Positions 32,273-41,695 of a DNA stretch of 64,000 nucleotides are shown here, piece after piece. Every line of letters starts with the position of its first letter. Positions within the stretch are counted from its first letter, which is position 1. The stretch is from JALHNI01 sp965229305 (GTDB taxonomy: Bacteria > Acidobacteriota > Terriglobia > Bryobacterales > Bryobacteraceae), in the NCBI GenBank assembly GCA_965229305.1, contig CBDDIZ010000036.1, positions 62,001-126,000 of the forward strand, given 5' to 3'. The notes beneath the pieces are model-generated. The model made no database searches and was not told the DNA's origin. It saw only the letters and a list, made by a program, of their open reading frames with translations. A program made the position numbers and the translations under genes.

Positions 32273-33637
32273 TTACTTGGGTAGGGCGTCAGCGACCTGG
32301 TAAGCGGTGGTTAACTCATCGGCAAGGAGGAGCGACTGGTCGAGCGCGGCGATAGCCTGGTCGATCTCGGCTTCGCTGATGATCAGCGGGGGCGCGATGA
32401 CCAGATGACTAATCCAGGGTTGGAGTGTGACGCCTTGCTGCATCATGTGGGCCGCGACGCGGTCAACGACGAGCGGCTTGCCGGCGATCTTGTCGGCTTT
32501 GGTGTTGAACGGGCGGCGGGTGGCTTGGTCCTGCACGAGGTCAAGCGCCCAGAAGAGGCCCATGCCGCGCACTTCGCCGATGGAGGGATGGCGCACGGCG
32601 AGCTCGCGAAGACGTTCGCCGAGATAAGCGCCCATCGTACGGGCGCGCTCCACCAGGTTGAGTCGCTGCATCTCGCGAATGGTGGCGACAGCGGCGGCGA
32701 GACCGAGCGGGTGCGCCTCGTAAGTGTGGCCGTGGGCGAAGTAGTGATCGTCGAAGTAAGCCGCGACACGACCGGAGACAGCGCACAAGCCAACAGGGGT
32801 GTAGGCACTGGAGATGCCTTTGGCGGTGACCAGGATGTCTGGCTTGACGTTCCAATGGTCGACGGCGAACCACTCGCCACAACGGCCCCAGCCGCTCATC
32901 ACTTCGTCGGCAATCAGCAGGACGCCATGGCGATCGCAAAGGTCACGCAGGCGAGGGAGGTAGTCACCGGGGGGAAGCAGCACGCCGTTGGTGCCGACCA
33001 CTGGCTCGATCAAGACAGCGGCGATGTCCTGTTCGTTCTCGATCATGTGCTCAATGTAGTTGACGCAAGCGACCTGGCAAGCAGGGTAGGTGTGGCCGAG
33101 CGGGCAGCGAAAACAGTTCGCTTCCGGAGCAAAGATGAAGCCCGGATGGCGCCCCTGCGGCTGCGTCGCCCAACGACGCGGGTCGCCAGTGGCAGAGATC
33201 GAAGCCGAAGTTGAGCCATGGTAGGATTGGTACCTTGAGATCACCTTGGATCTCCCCGTAACCATCCGCGCAATCTTAAACGCGGCCTCGTTGGCATCGG
33301 TCCCCGAAGTCGTAAAGAAGAATTTTTCCAGCCCGTCCGGCAAAACCCCCAGCAGGAGTTCAGCCAGTTCCGCCCTCACGTCAGTGGCATAGCCGGGCGC
33401 GATGTACGGCAATTGACGCGCTTGGCGTTCGATGGCCTGAATGACCGCTTCGTTCTTGTGGCCCAGCGAGACACACATCAACTGAGCAGCAAGATCGAGG
33501 TAGCGTTTACCGGCGGCGTCCACGAAGTAGCAGCCTTCGGCATCGACGATATGGAGAGGAGACCAACCCTTTTGCATCCGCCAAGTCCCAAAGGTGTGGC
33601 GGCTGGTGATAGCGGAGACAGAACGGTGAGAGTCCAT
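32273..33637 (-). CDS. Class III PLP-dependent aminotransferase, probable beta-alanine:pyruvate type
   Basis: 454 residues from the ATG at 33637. An ATG at 33649 is also in frame, but a TTGACA-N17-TAAGGT promoter places transcription start near 33644, after it. Class III features are complete: FFTTSGTDANEAAFKIAR binds PLP phosphate, YQSYHGSTSASIS stacks on the ring, VLLIADEVMSGWGRCGEWF carries the PLP Asp, and ILVTAKGISSAYTPVGLCAV carries the Schiff-base Lys. FAHGHTYEAHPLGLAAA is the conserved Thr region. In a pyrimidine catabolism locus, the natural role is transfer of the amino group of beta-alanine or beta-aminoisobutyrate, giving a semialdehyde for the mmsA product. The substrate is inferred from context. 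Confidence 0.88.
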   Translation of the reverse strand: MDSHRSVSAITSRHTFGTWRMQKGWSPLHIVDAEGCYFVDAAGKRYLDLAAQLMCVSLGHKNEAVIQAIERQARQLPYIAPGYATDVRAELAELLLGVLPDGLEKFFFTTSGTDANEAAFKIARMVTGRSKVISRYQSYHGSTSASISATGDPRRWATQPQGRHPGFIFAPEANCFRCPLGHTYPACQVACVNYIEHMIENEQDIAAVLIEPVVGTNGVLLPPGDYLPRLRDLCDRHGVLLIADEVMSGWGRCGEWFAVDHWNVKPDILVTAKGISSAYTPVGLCAVSGRVAAYFDDHYFAHGHTYEAHPLGLAAAVATIREMQRLNLVERARTMGAYLGERLRELAVRHPSIGEVRGMGLFWALDLVQDQATRRPFNTKADKIAGKPLVVDRVAAHMMQQGVTLQPWISHLVIAPPLIISEAEIDQAIAALDQSLLLADELTTAYQVADALPK

Positions 33638-33650
33638 GGCTTGTTTCATA

Positions 33651-33679
33651 ACCTTAGATTTGATTTGCAAGTTTGTCAA
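33651..33679 (-). promoter_or_regulatory. Sigma-70-type promoter of the aminotransferase gene
   Basis: Reading the minus strand, TTGACA (33679-33674) and TAAGGT (33656-33651) are separated by exactly 17 bases. The -35 hexamer is consensus. Predicted transcription start near 33644 leaves a leader of only a few bases before the ATG at 33637, so the mRNA may be nearly leaderless. The -35 flank shares TTGACAA-N-CTTG-N-A with the divergent promoter at 33745. Confidence 0.6.
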
Positions 33680-33744
33680 TGACTCTCCTGGGGCCCAGTT
33701 TCTCGTGAATCTGGACAGCGGGCGGAAAATCGGCCTGGGCATTA

Positions 33745-33773
33745 TTGACAACCTTGTATTTGACATGTAGACT
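33745..33773 (+). promoter_or_regulatory. Sigma-70-type promoter of the PSD1/pyrimidine operon
   Basis: TTGACA (33745-33750) and TAGACT (33768-33773) are separated by exactly 17 bases on the + strand. It would start transcription near 33780, giving a leader of about 120 bases before the PSD1 gene at 33900. It matches the divergent aminotransferase promoter in its first 14 bases except at two positions. Confidence 0.6.
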
Positions 33774-33776
33774 CAT

Positions 33777-33801
33777 CCTCAAGTTGAGGGCGGTCCTCAA
33801 C
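33777..33801 (+). promoter_or_regulatory. Operator-like dyad at the pyrimidine operon transcription start
   Basis: CCTCAA-G-TTGAGG (33777-33789) is a perfect dyad about one central base, and a third copy CCTCAAC (33795-33801) pairs with GTTGAGG (33783-33789) across five bases. It lies just downstream of the -10 hexamer, where a bound repressor would block initiation, and could also fold as one of two alternative RNA hairpins. Regulator identity is inference. Confidence 0.45.
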
Positions 33802-33899
33802 GAATTCCTGGTTTAGCCCCTGACGGCTTCGCTTCCCTCGTTTGGAACCAACCCGGACGTCCCTGGATGGGAGTCCGCGCGAGATAGAGGTGAACACGG

Positions 33900-36242
33900 A
33901 TGCAGCCAAAGAAGCGCTCCCGCGGCCGACTCGGCGCCACGCTCGCCCTCACCTTCACGCTGTCCGGACTGCAGGCGGCCACGCCCGCCGAAGAGTACTT
34001 CGAGACCCACATTCGCCCGGTGCTGATTCGCAGCTGCTATGGGTGCCACACCAAAGGACAAGCCGGCGGGCTGCGCCTGGATTCGCGGGACGCACTGATC
34101 AAGGGTGGCGCGCATGGGCCGGCCATTGTGCCGGGTGCGCCGGAGAGCAGTCTGCTGGTACGCGCGCTGCATTATCGCGATGAACTGAAGATGCCGCCTC
34201 CGGGTCAATTAGCGGCAACTGAGATTCGCGCGTTCGAGCAATGGATTCGCGACGGGGCACCGTGGCCGGCATCCGCGACGACGAGCAGCGGCCGGACCGT
34301 GGGCGAGCGTGAACGTAACTTCTGGTCCTATCGCAAGGTGGTGAAGCCGGTGCTGCCGGAGGTGGCCGCGCGGATTTGGCCGCGGGGCGAAATCGACCGA
34401 TTCACGCTGGCCCGCATGGAACAGAAAAAGCTGAAGCCCGGGCCCGACGCAGACAAGCTGACGCTGATCCGGCGCGTGACGTTCGGCCTGACCGGTCTAC
34501 CGCCTACGCCCGAGCAGATTCAGCAGTTCGTGGACGACGCATCGCCGGCGGCGTACGAGGCGTTGATTGATCGTCTGCTCGCCAGCCAGGCTTACGCCGA
34601 ACGATGGGGTAGATTTTGGCTGGACGTTGTCCGGTATGCGGACACAGCGGGCAACGGCGCGGACTATCCGGTGCCGGACGCACATAAGTATCGCGATTGG
34701 GTGATCGAGGCCTGGGCGGAGGATAAGCCGTACGACCAGTTCATCCGCGAGCAGTTGGCGGGTGACTTACTGCCGGCGAAGTCCGAGCCGGAGCATTGGA
34801 AGCAGACCATCGCTACCGGGTATCTAGCCATCGCGCGACGCGGCGATGCGGGCATGAACGGGGTGGTGGCGGACGCGGTGGATAACTTGGGCTACGCGTT
34901 TCTCGGCACCAGCCTAGCTTGCGCGCGTTGCCACGATCATAAGTTCGATCCGATTCCGACGCGAGACTACTATGCCATCTACGGCATTCTGAACAGTACG
35001 CGTTTTGCGCAACCAGGTTCGGAGCCGGTGCGTTGGGAGCGCGACTTTGTTTATCGGGATCCGAAGGCGACGCAGAGTCAGGAGTATCTCGACTTCCAGG
35101 CGCAGTTGGCACCGGTGGCGAAGGCGATTGAGGCCGTGCACCGGCTGCCCTACTTTGATGACATCCTGCCGGCGCTCGAAGCGCGGCGCATGGACTTGTA
35201 CAAGAAGGAGCCGAAGTTCGAGCGGGCCTACGCGGTGGCGGAGGGACCGGCGGGCGATGCCGCGGTGCTACTGAACGGCGATCCGAAGACGCCGACCGAG
35301 GAAGTGCCGCGGGGATTCCTACAGGTGCTGGGCGGACAGCAGCTACCGGCGAGCGAGAAGGGCAGCGGTCGCTTGCAGTTGGCCAATTGGATCGCGAGCG
35401 GCGACAATCCGCTGACGGCGCGCGTGTTCGTGAACCGGGTGTGGCAGGGGCACTTCGGCAAGGGCCTGGTGCCCACGCCGAATGACTTCGGCACGCGCGG
35501 CATGGCTCCCAGCCATCCTGAGTTACTCGACTATCTCGCCAGCCGTTTCGTGGAAGGCGGCTGGTCCGTGAAGCGGCTGCATCGGGAGATTCTGCTCTCG
35601 CGGACCTATCGGCTCGCCACTGGCGGTGATGCCGAGAGCGTGAAGCTCGATCCGGATAACGTCTATCTCTCACGGCAGAACCGGCGGCGTTTGGACGCGG
35701 AGCAACTGAGAGACGCCATGCTGGCCGTCAGCGGGACGCTCGATACGACGGTGGCCGGCGCGCATCCGTTTCCGGCTCCCTCCGAATGGAATTACTCGGG
35801 GCACGTGCCGTTTGAGGCCGTGTATCCGACGAACCGCCGCAGCGTGTATCTGATGACGCAGCGGATTCGGCAGCATCCGTACTTAGGCTTGTTCGACGCA
35901 CCGGATCCGAACAATAGTACGGCGCAACGGACGGCGAATGCGACGTCGCTGCAGGCGCTGTTTTTCATGAATGGGGAGCTACCGGCGAAGTCCGCCGCGG
36001 CGCTGGCCAGCGTATTGGTGAAGGAGTATCCGTCGCCCGAGGTACAGACTGACCGGCTGTTTCGGCTCATCCTGAATCGACCGGCCACGGTCTGGGAGAT
36101 GGAGCAGACGCGAACGTTCCGCGAACAGGCGTTGGCAAGATTCACGACCCAAGGGGCTTCGCTTACCTTGGCGCAGCGCAAAGTAACCGCGGCTCTGGCG
36201 GAAGCGATGTTCGCCACCAACGAGTTCTTGTATCTGGAGTAG
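33900..36242 (+). CDS. Exported PSD1 protein (cytochrome-type motif, DUF1549 and DUF1553)
   Basis: 780 residues from an ATG behind GAGGTG. The signal peptide (RGRLGATLALTFTLSGLQAA) leads into a planctomycete-type cytochrome segment with SCYGCHTKGQAGGLRLDSR near residue 45. DUF1549 follows (IDRFTLARMEQKKLKPGPDA, RVTFGLTGLPPTPEQI, WGRFWLDVVRYADTAG), ending in the hallmark ACARCHDHKFDPIPTRDYY with a second CxxCH. DUF1553 occupies the C-terminal half (GRLQLANWIASGDNPLTARVFVNRVWQGHFGKGLV... SYR-like LSRTYRLA). Such proteins always pair with DUF1501 partners; their activity is unknown. Here the pair opens a pyrimidine catabolism operon. Confidence 0.93.
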   Translation: MQPKKRSRGRLGATLALTFTLSGLQAATPAEEYFETHIRPVLIRSCYGCHTKGQAGGLRLDSRDALIKGGAHGPAIVPGAPESSLLVRALHYRDELKMPPPGQLAATEIRAFEQWIRDGAPWPASATTSSGRTVGERERNFWSYRKVVKPVLPEVAARIWPRGEIDRFTLARMEQKKLKPGPDADKLTLIRRVTFGLTGLPPTPEQIQQFVDDASPAAYEALIDRLLASQAYAERWGRFWLDVVRYADTAGNGADYPVPDAHKYRDWVIEAWAEDKPYDQFIREQLAGDLLPAKSEPEHWKQTIATGYLAIARRGDAGMNGVVADAVDNLGYAFLGTSLACARCHDHKFDPIPTRDYYAIYGILNSTRFAQPGSEPVRWERDFVYRDPKATQSQEYLDFQAQLAPVAKAIEAVHRLPYFDDILPALEARRMDLYKKEPKFERAYAVAEGPAGDAAVLLNGDPKTPTEEVPRGFLQVLGGQQLPASEKGSGRLQLANWIASGDNPLTARVFVNRVWQGHFGKGLVPTPNDFGTRGMAPSHPELLDYLASRFVEGGWSVKRLHREILLSRTYRLATGGDAESVKLDPDNVYLSRQNRRRLDAEQLRDAMLAVSGTLDTTVAGAHPFPAPSEWNYSGHVPFEAVYPTNRRSVYLMTQRIRQHPYLGLFDAPDPNNSTAQRTANATSLQALFFMNGELPAKSAAALASVLVKEYPSPEVQTDRLFRLILNRPATVWEMEQTRTFREQALARFTTQGASLTLAQRKVTAALAEAMFATNEFLYLE

Positions 36243-36249
36243 CTTAGAT

Positions 36250-37611
36250 ATGCAGCCCACGGTCATGGAAAGACGTCATCTGTTGCGGTCCCTCGCCGGC
36301 GGGAGCCTGCTGCTGCCGGGAATGCTGTCCGAGTTGCTGGCTCAGGACGCGCCGAATCCATTAGCGCCGAAGCCCGGCCACTTTCCGGGCAAAGCCAAGC
36401 GCGTGATCATGCTCTATATGAGCGGAGGCACGTCGCACGTGGATACGTTCGACCACAAGCCCAAGCTGATCGCCGACCACGGGAAGAAGTATCGGAAGGA
36501 TTACTTATCCGGCCCGCGCTGGAAGTTTGCACCCAACCCGGCGACGGGTACGATGGTGAGCGACCTGTTTCCGCACATGCGGACGATTATGGACGAGGTG
36601 TGCCTGATCCGCTCGATGAAGACGGACTTCCCGAACCATACCGAAGCAGCGATGGCTTTGCATGGCGGGTCGATTCGCTTTCCCCGCCCTAGCTTTGGTT
36701 CGTGGGTGACTTATGGCTTGGGCACCGTGAACCAGAATCTGCCGGCCTTCATGGTCCTGGCGCCGGAGATGCCTTACTCGGGCAGCTTGGTATGGGATTC
36801 GGTGTTCCTGCCGGCCACCTATCAAGGAGTGCGCGTAATTCCTGGCGCGGAGCCAGTGCCCAACCTGACTCGGCGCAACGAGGAACAGATTCAGGATCTG
36901 AAGCTGGGACTGGTAAACGCCTTCAACCAAAGTCATCTGGCTCGGCATGCGATGGACAGCCGCTTGGCCGGCCGCATCAAGACGTTTGAAACGGCGTTTG
37001 GCATGCAGAAGGAAGCGCCGGAGGCGTTCGATCTTTCGAAAGAGTCCGAGGCGACGCTCAAGCTCTATGGCATCACGCGGGAAACGCGGACGGGGTTCGG
37101 CTGGCAATGCCTGATGGCGCGCCGGCTGGCGGAGCGCGGCGTGCGCTTCATCGAACTGATCGATATCGGCAGCCTGCAATTGGTGAACTGGGACGCGCAC
37201 GCCGATATGCAGACCCACGTGCCGCTGGCGAAGAACGTGGACCAGGCAATCGCTGGTTTGATCCGCGATCTGAAGTCGCGGGGTATGTTGGACGAAACCT
37301 TGGTGGTGTGGACGACCGAATTCGGCCGCAAGCCAGGCGATACACTTCCCGAGATGGCTGGACGCGCGCATTGGGCGAATTGCTACTCGTCGTGGTTAGC
37401 CGGCGGCGGTGTGAAGCCGGGCTTCGTCTACGGCGAGAGTGATGACTACGGCTACGAGATCGCGAAGGACCAATGCCATGTGCACGACTTTCACGCGACG
37501 ATCCTGAACCAGTTAGGGCTGGATCATACGCGGCTGACCTATCGGCACGACGGACGGGACTATCGGTTGACGGATGTGGAGGGCCGCGTGATCAAGGAGA
37601 TTCTGGTATGA
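36250..37611 (+). CDS. DUF1501 exported protein
   Basis: 453 residues from the ATG at 36250; an ATG at 36265 starts exactly before the twin-arginine signal (ERRHLLRSLAGGSLLLPG). The DUF1501 pattern is complete: KAKRVIMLYMSGGTSHVDTFDHKP, with a likely metal-binding Asp; LIRSMKTDFPNHTEAAMALHGG; LARRLAERGVRFIELIDIG; and TEFGRKP...HWANCYSSWLAGGGVKPGFVYGESDDYG. The fold belongs to the alkaline-phosphatase/sulfatase superfamily, but activity is not established. It starts seven bases after PSD1 and overlaps preT by four bases (ATGA), so all three are translated from one message. Confidence 0.93.
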   Translation: MQPTVMERRHLLRSLAGGSLLLPGMLSELLAQDAPNPLAPKPGHFPGKAKRVIMLYMSGGTSHVDTFDHKPKLIADHGKKYRKDYLSGPRWKFAPNPATGTMVSDLFPHMRTIMDEVCLIRSMKTDFPNHTEAAMALHGGSIRFPRPSFGSWVTYGLGTVNQNLPAFMVLAPEMPYSGSLVWDSVFLPATYQGVRVIPGAEPVPNLTRRNEEQIQDLKLGLVNAFNQSHLARHAMDSRLAGRIKTFETAFGMQKEAPEAFDLSKESEATLKLYGITRETRTGFGWQCLMARRLAERGVRFIELIDIGSLQLVNWDAHADMQTHVPLAKNVDQAIAGLIRDLKSRGMLDETLVVWTTEFGRKPGDTLPEMAGRAHWANCYSSWLAGGGVKPGFVYGESDDYGYEIAKDQCHVHDFHATILNQLGLDHTRLTYRHDGRDYRLTDVEGRVIKEILV

Positions 37612-38918
37612 GCGTCGATGCGGTGGCGGAGGCGTTTGTCGAGTTGGAGGCCAGCTACACGGCGCAGGCGGCCGTGGTGGAAGCGAACCGCTGTTTGCGG
37701 TGCTTCGACGCGCCTTGCATGACGGCGTGCCCGACGCATATCGACGTGCCCGGCTTCATCAAGAAGATTGCGACAGGCAATCTGCGGGGCTCGGCGCTGC
37801 GCATTCTGGAAGCAAACGCGCTCGCGCTGAGTTGTTCGCGGGTGTGTCCGGTGGATGTGCTGTGCGAGGGTTCGTGCGTGATGCATGCCCGGGGCGAGAG
37901 GCCGATCGCGATCGGCAGACTGCAGCGTCACGCGATGGAAGACTTCTACGCCGCGGGCGCAGTGCCTGCCAGTATACCCGCGGAGGCGAAGCCGTATCGG
38001 GTAGCGTGTATCGGCGGGGGGCCGGCGTCACTGGCTTGCGCGGTGGAGTTACGGCGGCAAGGAGTGGCGGTGACGGTGTATGAAGGGCGGACGCAAGCGG
38101 GAGGCTTGAATGTCCACGGCGTGGCGGAGTACAAGCTCGCGGTGCAGGATGCGCGGCGCGAGGTGGACTATGTGAGGTCACTGGACGTGGACATCGTGAC
38201 CGGCCAAGCGGTGGGAACGGACGTAACGCTGGCCGAGTTAGAAGCGAACTTTGCGGCGATCTTTATCGGTGCGGGCTTGGGGGCGGGGGCGAATCCGCTG
38301 AAGCCTTGTCCGGGCGGTCCGCAGGTGTTCGATGCGCTCGACTATATCGAGGCCTACAAGAGCCGGGAGCCACTGCCGATCGGGCCCCGCGTGGTGGTGC
38401 TGGGCGGCGGCAATACCGCAATCGACGCGGCCTGCGCAGCGAAGCGTCTGGGCGCGGAGAGGGTGACGCTGGTCTACCGGCGCGGCGAACGAGAGATGCC
38501 GGCCTTTGCGTTCGAGATCGAGCACGCGCGCCACGAGGGCATAGCGTTTCTGTTTCAAGCGGAACCGGTGGCGCTGCGGATGCAGGGCATCGAGTTTCGG
38601 CGAGTGAGGCTGGGGCGCGTGGACGCGTCGGGACGGCCGCAGCCGGAGCCGGAGGTGGGGTCAGAGTTTGTGGTGGCGGCCGACACGGTGATCACGGCGA
38701 TGGGGCAAAGTAAGCTGGTGGAACTGTTCCGCGCGTGTGGCGTGGAGTTAGAGCAAGGAAAGGTGCGCATCAATCCCGCGACGGGGGCGACGTCCCATCC
38801 GAAGTATTTCGCCGGCGGCGACTGCGTAAGCGGCGGCGGCGAAGTGGTGGATGCGGTGGCGGACGGCAAGCGCGCGGCACTGGGAATCGTGCGCGCGATG
38901 GAGGTGAAGCTTGGCTGA
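37608..38918 (+). CDS. preT: NAD-dependent dihydropyrimidine dehydrogenase subunit PreT
   Basis: 436 residues, start overlapping the DUF1501 stop. The N-terminal iron-sulfur domain has RCLRCFDAPCMTACPTHIDVPGFI and CSRVCPVDVLCEGSC, two cysteine sets typical of glutamate-synthase-small-subunit-like proteins. The FAD domain begins VACIGGGPASLACAVELRRQG near residue 125, and the NAD(P)H site is VVVLGGGNTAIDAACAAKRLGA. The C-terminal GGDCVSGGGEVVDAVADGKRAA closes over the flavin. It passes electrons between NADH and PreA, together reducing uracil or thymine to the dihydro form in the cytosol. It overlaps preA by eight bases. Confidence 0.94.
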   Translation: MSVDAVAEAFVELEASYTAQAAVVEANRCLRCFDAPCMTACPTHIDVPGFIKKIATGNLRGSALRILEANALALSCSRVCPVDVLCEGSCVMHARGERPIAIGRLQRHAMEDFYAAGAVPASIPAEAKPYRVACIGGGPASLACAVELRRQGVAVTVYEGRTQAGGLNVHGVAEYKLAVQDARREVDYVRSLDVDIVTGQAVGTDVTLAELEANFAAIFIGAGLGAGANPLKPCPGGPQVFDALDYIEAYKSREPLPIGPRVVVLGGGNTAIDAACAAKRLGAERVTLVYRRGEREMPAFAFEIEHARHEGIAFLFQAEPVALRMQGIEFRRVRLGRVDASGRPQPEPEVGSEFVVAADTVITAMGQSKLVELFRACGVELEQGKVRINPATGATSHPKYFAGGDCVSGGGEVVDAVADGKRAALGIVRAMEVKLG

Positions 38919-40281
38919 TCTGAGCGTGAACTTTGCGGGCATTCGCTGCCCGAATCCGTTCTGGTTGGCCTCGGGCCCACCGACGAACTGCGGTGAGCAG
39001 ATCATGCGCGCGTTCGATGCCGGCTGGGGCGGCGCGGTGTGGAAGACGATCGGCGAGCCGATCGTCAATGTGAGCTCACGCTACTCGGCCATCCATTGGC
39101 AAGGCCAGCGGATCATGGGCTTCAATAACATTGAGCTGATTTCGGACCGGCCGATCGAGACGAATCTGCGCGAGATCACCGAAGTGAAGAAGCGTTATCC
39201 AGGTCACGCCGTGATTGCATCGCTGATGGTGGAAGCAAAGCGGGAAACCTGGCACGACATCGTCCGGCGGAGTGAGGACGCGGGTGCCGATGGGCTCGAG
39301 TTGAACTTTGGCTGTCCGCACGGGATGAGTGAACGGGGCATGGGCAGCGCCGTGGGGCAGGTGCCGGAGTATGCGTGCATGATCACCGAATGGGTGAAGG
39401 AGGTGGCGCGGACGCCGGTGATCGTGAAGCTGACGCCAAACATTACGGACATTCGGGCGTCGGCGCGAGCAGCGAAGCGCGGTGGCGCGGATGCGCTTTC
39501 AGCGATCAACACGATTAACTCGATCACGGGAATCGATCTCGACGATTTTACGCCGCGGCCCAAGGTGGACGGCGCCTCGAGCCATGGCGGTTACTGCGGA
39601 CCGGCAGTGAAGCCGATCGCGCTGCATATGGTGCAACAGATCTCGGCGGACCCGGAGGCGGCACTTCCGCTGTCGGGTATCGGCGGCGCGGCGACTTGGC
39701 GCGATGCCGCGGAGTTCATTCTGCTGGGTTGCGGCACGGTGCAGGTTTGCACTGCTGCGATGCATCACGGATTCCGCATCGTAGAGGACCTGTGCGACGG
39801 TCTGTCGCAGTGGATGGACACGAAGGGTTTCCGGACGATTGAGGATTTTCGGGGCTTGTCCGTACCGCGCGTGCGGGACTGGAAGGACCTGAATCTCAAT
39901 TACAAGATCGTGGCGTCGATCGACCGCGACCGCTGCATTGGCTGCGACCTTTGTTACGTCGCCTGCTGGGATGGGGCGCATCAATGTATCCACGTTGAGC
40001 GCGACGGTCTGCCGGTGCATGTGACGCCGGCGGCGCTCGAAGCGGCTTCCGTACGGACCATCGTCCACTCGCCCGTGGCGAAGGCTGATCAGGCCAAAGT
40101 GCCCTATGCACAAACGCCATCGCGACGCGTACCGGTAGTGGATGAAAGCGAATGCGTCGGCTGTAACTTGTGCTCACTCGTGTGTCCGGTGGATGGTTGC
40201 ATCACGATGAGGCGCGTGGACACCGGATTAGCCGCGGAGAGCTGGGCGGAGCGCGCAGCGAAACCAGTGGAGGTCAGTTAG
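38911..40281 (+). CDS. preA: Dihydropyrimidine dehydrogenase catalytic subunit PreA
   Basis: 456 residues from a TTG with an excellent GGAGGTGA site. The FMN barrel is dihydroorotate-dehydrogenase-like: NPFWLASGPPTNCGEQIMRAFDAGWGGAVWKT, ADGLELNFGCPHGMSERGMG, VIVKLTPNITD, AINTINSITGIDLD and SSHGGYCGPAVKPIALHMV. The C-terminus adds a 2[4Fe-4S] ferredoxin with CIGCDLCYVACWDGAHQC and CVGCNLCSLVCPVDGC. Together with PreT it forms the bacterial equivalent of mammalian DPD, the first step of reductive pyrimidine breakdown. The tight overlap with preT fits a stable complex. Confidence 0.95.
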   Translation: MADLSVNFAGIRCPNPFWLASGPPTNCGEQIMRAFDAGWGGAVWKTIGEPIVNVSSRYSAIHWQGQRIMGFNNIELISDRPIETNLREITEVKKRYPGHAVIASLMVEAKRETWHDIVRRSEDAGADGLELNFGCPHGMSERGMGSAVGQVPEYACMITEWVKEVARTPVIVKLTPNITDIRASARAAKRGGADALSAINTINSITGIDLDDFTPRPKVDGASSHGGYCGPAVKPIALHMVQQISADPEAALPLSGIGGAATWRDAAEFILLGCGTVQVCTAAMHHGFRIVEDLCDGLSQWMDTKGFRTIEDFRGLSVPRVRDWKDLNLNYKIVASIDRDRCIGCDLCYVACWDGAHQCIHVERDGLPVHVTPAALEAASVRTIVHSPVAKADQAKVPYAQTPSRRVPVVDESECVGCNLCSLVCPVDGCITMRRVDTGLAAESWAERAAKPVEVS

Positions 40282-40288
40282 GGACGGC

Positions 40289-41695
40289 ATGCATCACGAT
40301 CCCACTCTCTATAGCGAAGATCTGGCGCCGGTGCCGCCCGAGAAACGAACCTGGGGCGTGTACTCTTACGCTTCGCTCTGGGTGGCGATGTCCGTCTGCA
40401 TTCCTACTTATATGCTCGCGTCCGGCTTAATCGCCGGAGGAATGAACTGGTGGCAGGCGGTGGGCACGATCTTTCTCGGCAACCTGATTGTGCTGGGACC
40501 GATGATACTGAACGCGCGCGCGGGCACCAAGTACGGCATTCCATTTCCGGTGCTGGTGCGCTCATCATTTGGCGTGAAGGGCGCGAATATTCCCGCCGTG
40601 CTGCGGGCACTGGTGGCGTGCGGATGGTTTGGGATTCAGACCTGGATCGGCGGACAGGCCATCGCGACGATGGCCAAGATCGTATGGCCTTGGGCGCGCG
40701 ATCCGCTGACAGACTGGGTTTGTTTTCTGGCTTTCTGGAGCCTCAATATGTACGTCGTGTGGCGCGGCATCGAAGTGATCAAGAAGCTGGATGCGGTGGG
40801 TGCGCCGTTCATGATGGCGATGGGAATGGCGCTGCTGGTTTGGGTGACAAGCAAGGCGGGCGGACTGGGTCCGGTGTTGAGTCAACCGAGTAAGTTCGCC
40901 ACGTCGTCCGAGTTCTTCGCCTTTTTCGTGCCTTCGCTCACCGGCATGGTAGGTTTCTGGGCGACGGTGGCGCTTAACATTCCAGACTTTACAAGATATG
41001 CGAAATCGCAGCGAGCGCAGATCCTGGGTCAGGCGATCGGCCTGCCGCCGGCCATGACCGCAGTAGCCTTTATCGGAGTGGCAGCAACGTCGGCCTCGAC
41101 GGTGATCTTCGGCGAGCAGATCTGGGATCCGGTGGCCCTGATTGCGCGGTTCCAGCAACCGGTGATTGCGTTTGTCGCTTTAATTGCGCTGTTGATCGCG
41201 ACGCTGAACACGAACGTGGCAGCAAACGTTGTCTCGCCGGCGAACGACTTTGCGAACTTAGCGCCGAGCCGCATTTCGTTTCGGACGGGTGGCTTGATCA
41301 CGGGGGTGATCGGCTTGTTGATGATGCCGTGGAAACTGCTGGCGAGCGCGAACGCCTATGTGTTCGGCTGGCTGGTGGGCTATTCGGCGATGCTGGGTCC
41401 GGTGGCGGGCGTGATGGCGGCGGACTTCTACCTCGTCCGCAAGCAGTCGCTCGAAGTGGACGATCTGTATCGGCGGGGCGGCCTATACGAGTTCTCGAAC
41501 GGCATCAACTGGCGAGCGTTGATCGCGTTAGTGGCGGGAGTGGCCGTGGCGTTAATGGGGCTGGTGATTCCGCCCTTGCGCTGGCTCTACGACTATGCGT
41601 GGTTCGTTGGCTTCTTTGTTTCGCTTGGCGCGTATTGGGGATTGATGACGCCGGTAACGGTGGCTCCCCCCGTAGCGGATAAAGTCACTTACTAA
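40289..41695 (+). CDS. NCS1 family nucleobase:cation symporter
   Basis: 468 residues, about 12 transmembrane segments. NCS1 signatures include PPEKRTWGVYSYASLWVAMSVCIPTYMLASGLI in helix 1, NARAGTKYGIPFPVLVRSSFGVKGANIPAVLRALVACGWFGIQTWIGG between helices 2 and 3, and LNTNVAANVVSPANDFANLAPSRISF near helix 8. The conserved Trp and Gln in GWFGIQTW and the later NTNVAANVV segment line the substrate site in the family. Members carry uracil, cytosine, allantoin, hydantoins or thiamine. The neighbouring preT-preA genes point to uracil or thymine. It brings the nucleobase across the inner membrane. Confidence 0.93.
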   Translation: MHHDPTLYSEDLAPVPPEKRTWGVYSYASLWVAMSVCIPTYMLASGLIAGGMNWWQAVGTIFLGNLIVLGPMILNARAGTKYGIPFPVLVRSSFGVKGANIPAVLRALVACGWFGIQTWIGGQAIATMAKIVWPWARDPLTDWVCFLAFWSLNMYVVWRGIEVIKKLDAVGAPFMMAMGMALLVWVTSKAGGLGPVLSQPSKFATSSEFFAFFVPSLTGMVGFWATVALNIPDFTRYAKSQRAQILGQAIGLPPAMTAVAFIGVAATSASTVIFGEQIWDPVALIARFQQPVIAFVALIALLIATLNTNVAANVVSPANDFANLAPSRISFRTGGLITGVIGLLMMPWKLLASANAYVFGWLVGYSAMLGPVAGVMAADFYLVRKQSLEVDDLYRRGGLYEFSNGINWRALIALVAGVAVALMGLVIPPLRWLYDYAWFVGFFVSLGAYWGLMTPVTVAPPVADKVTY

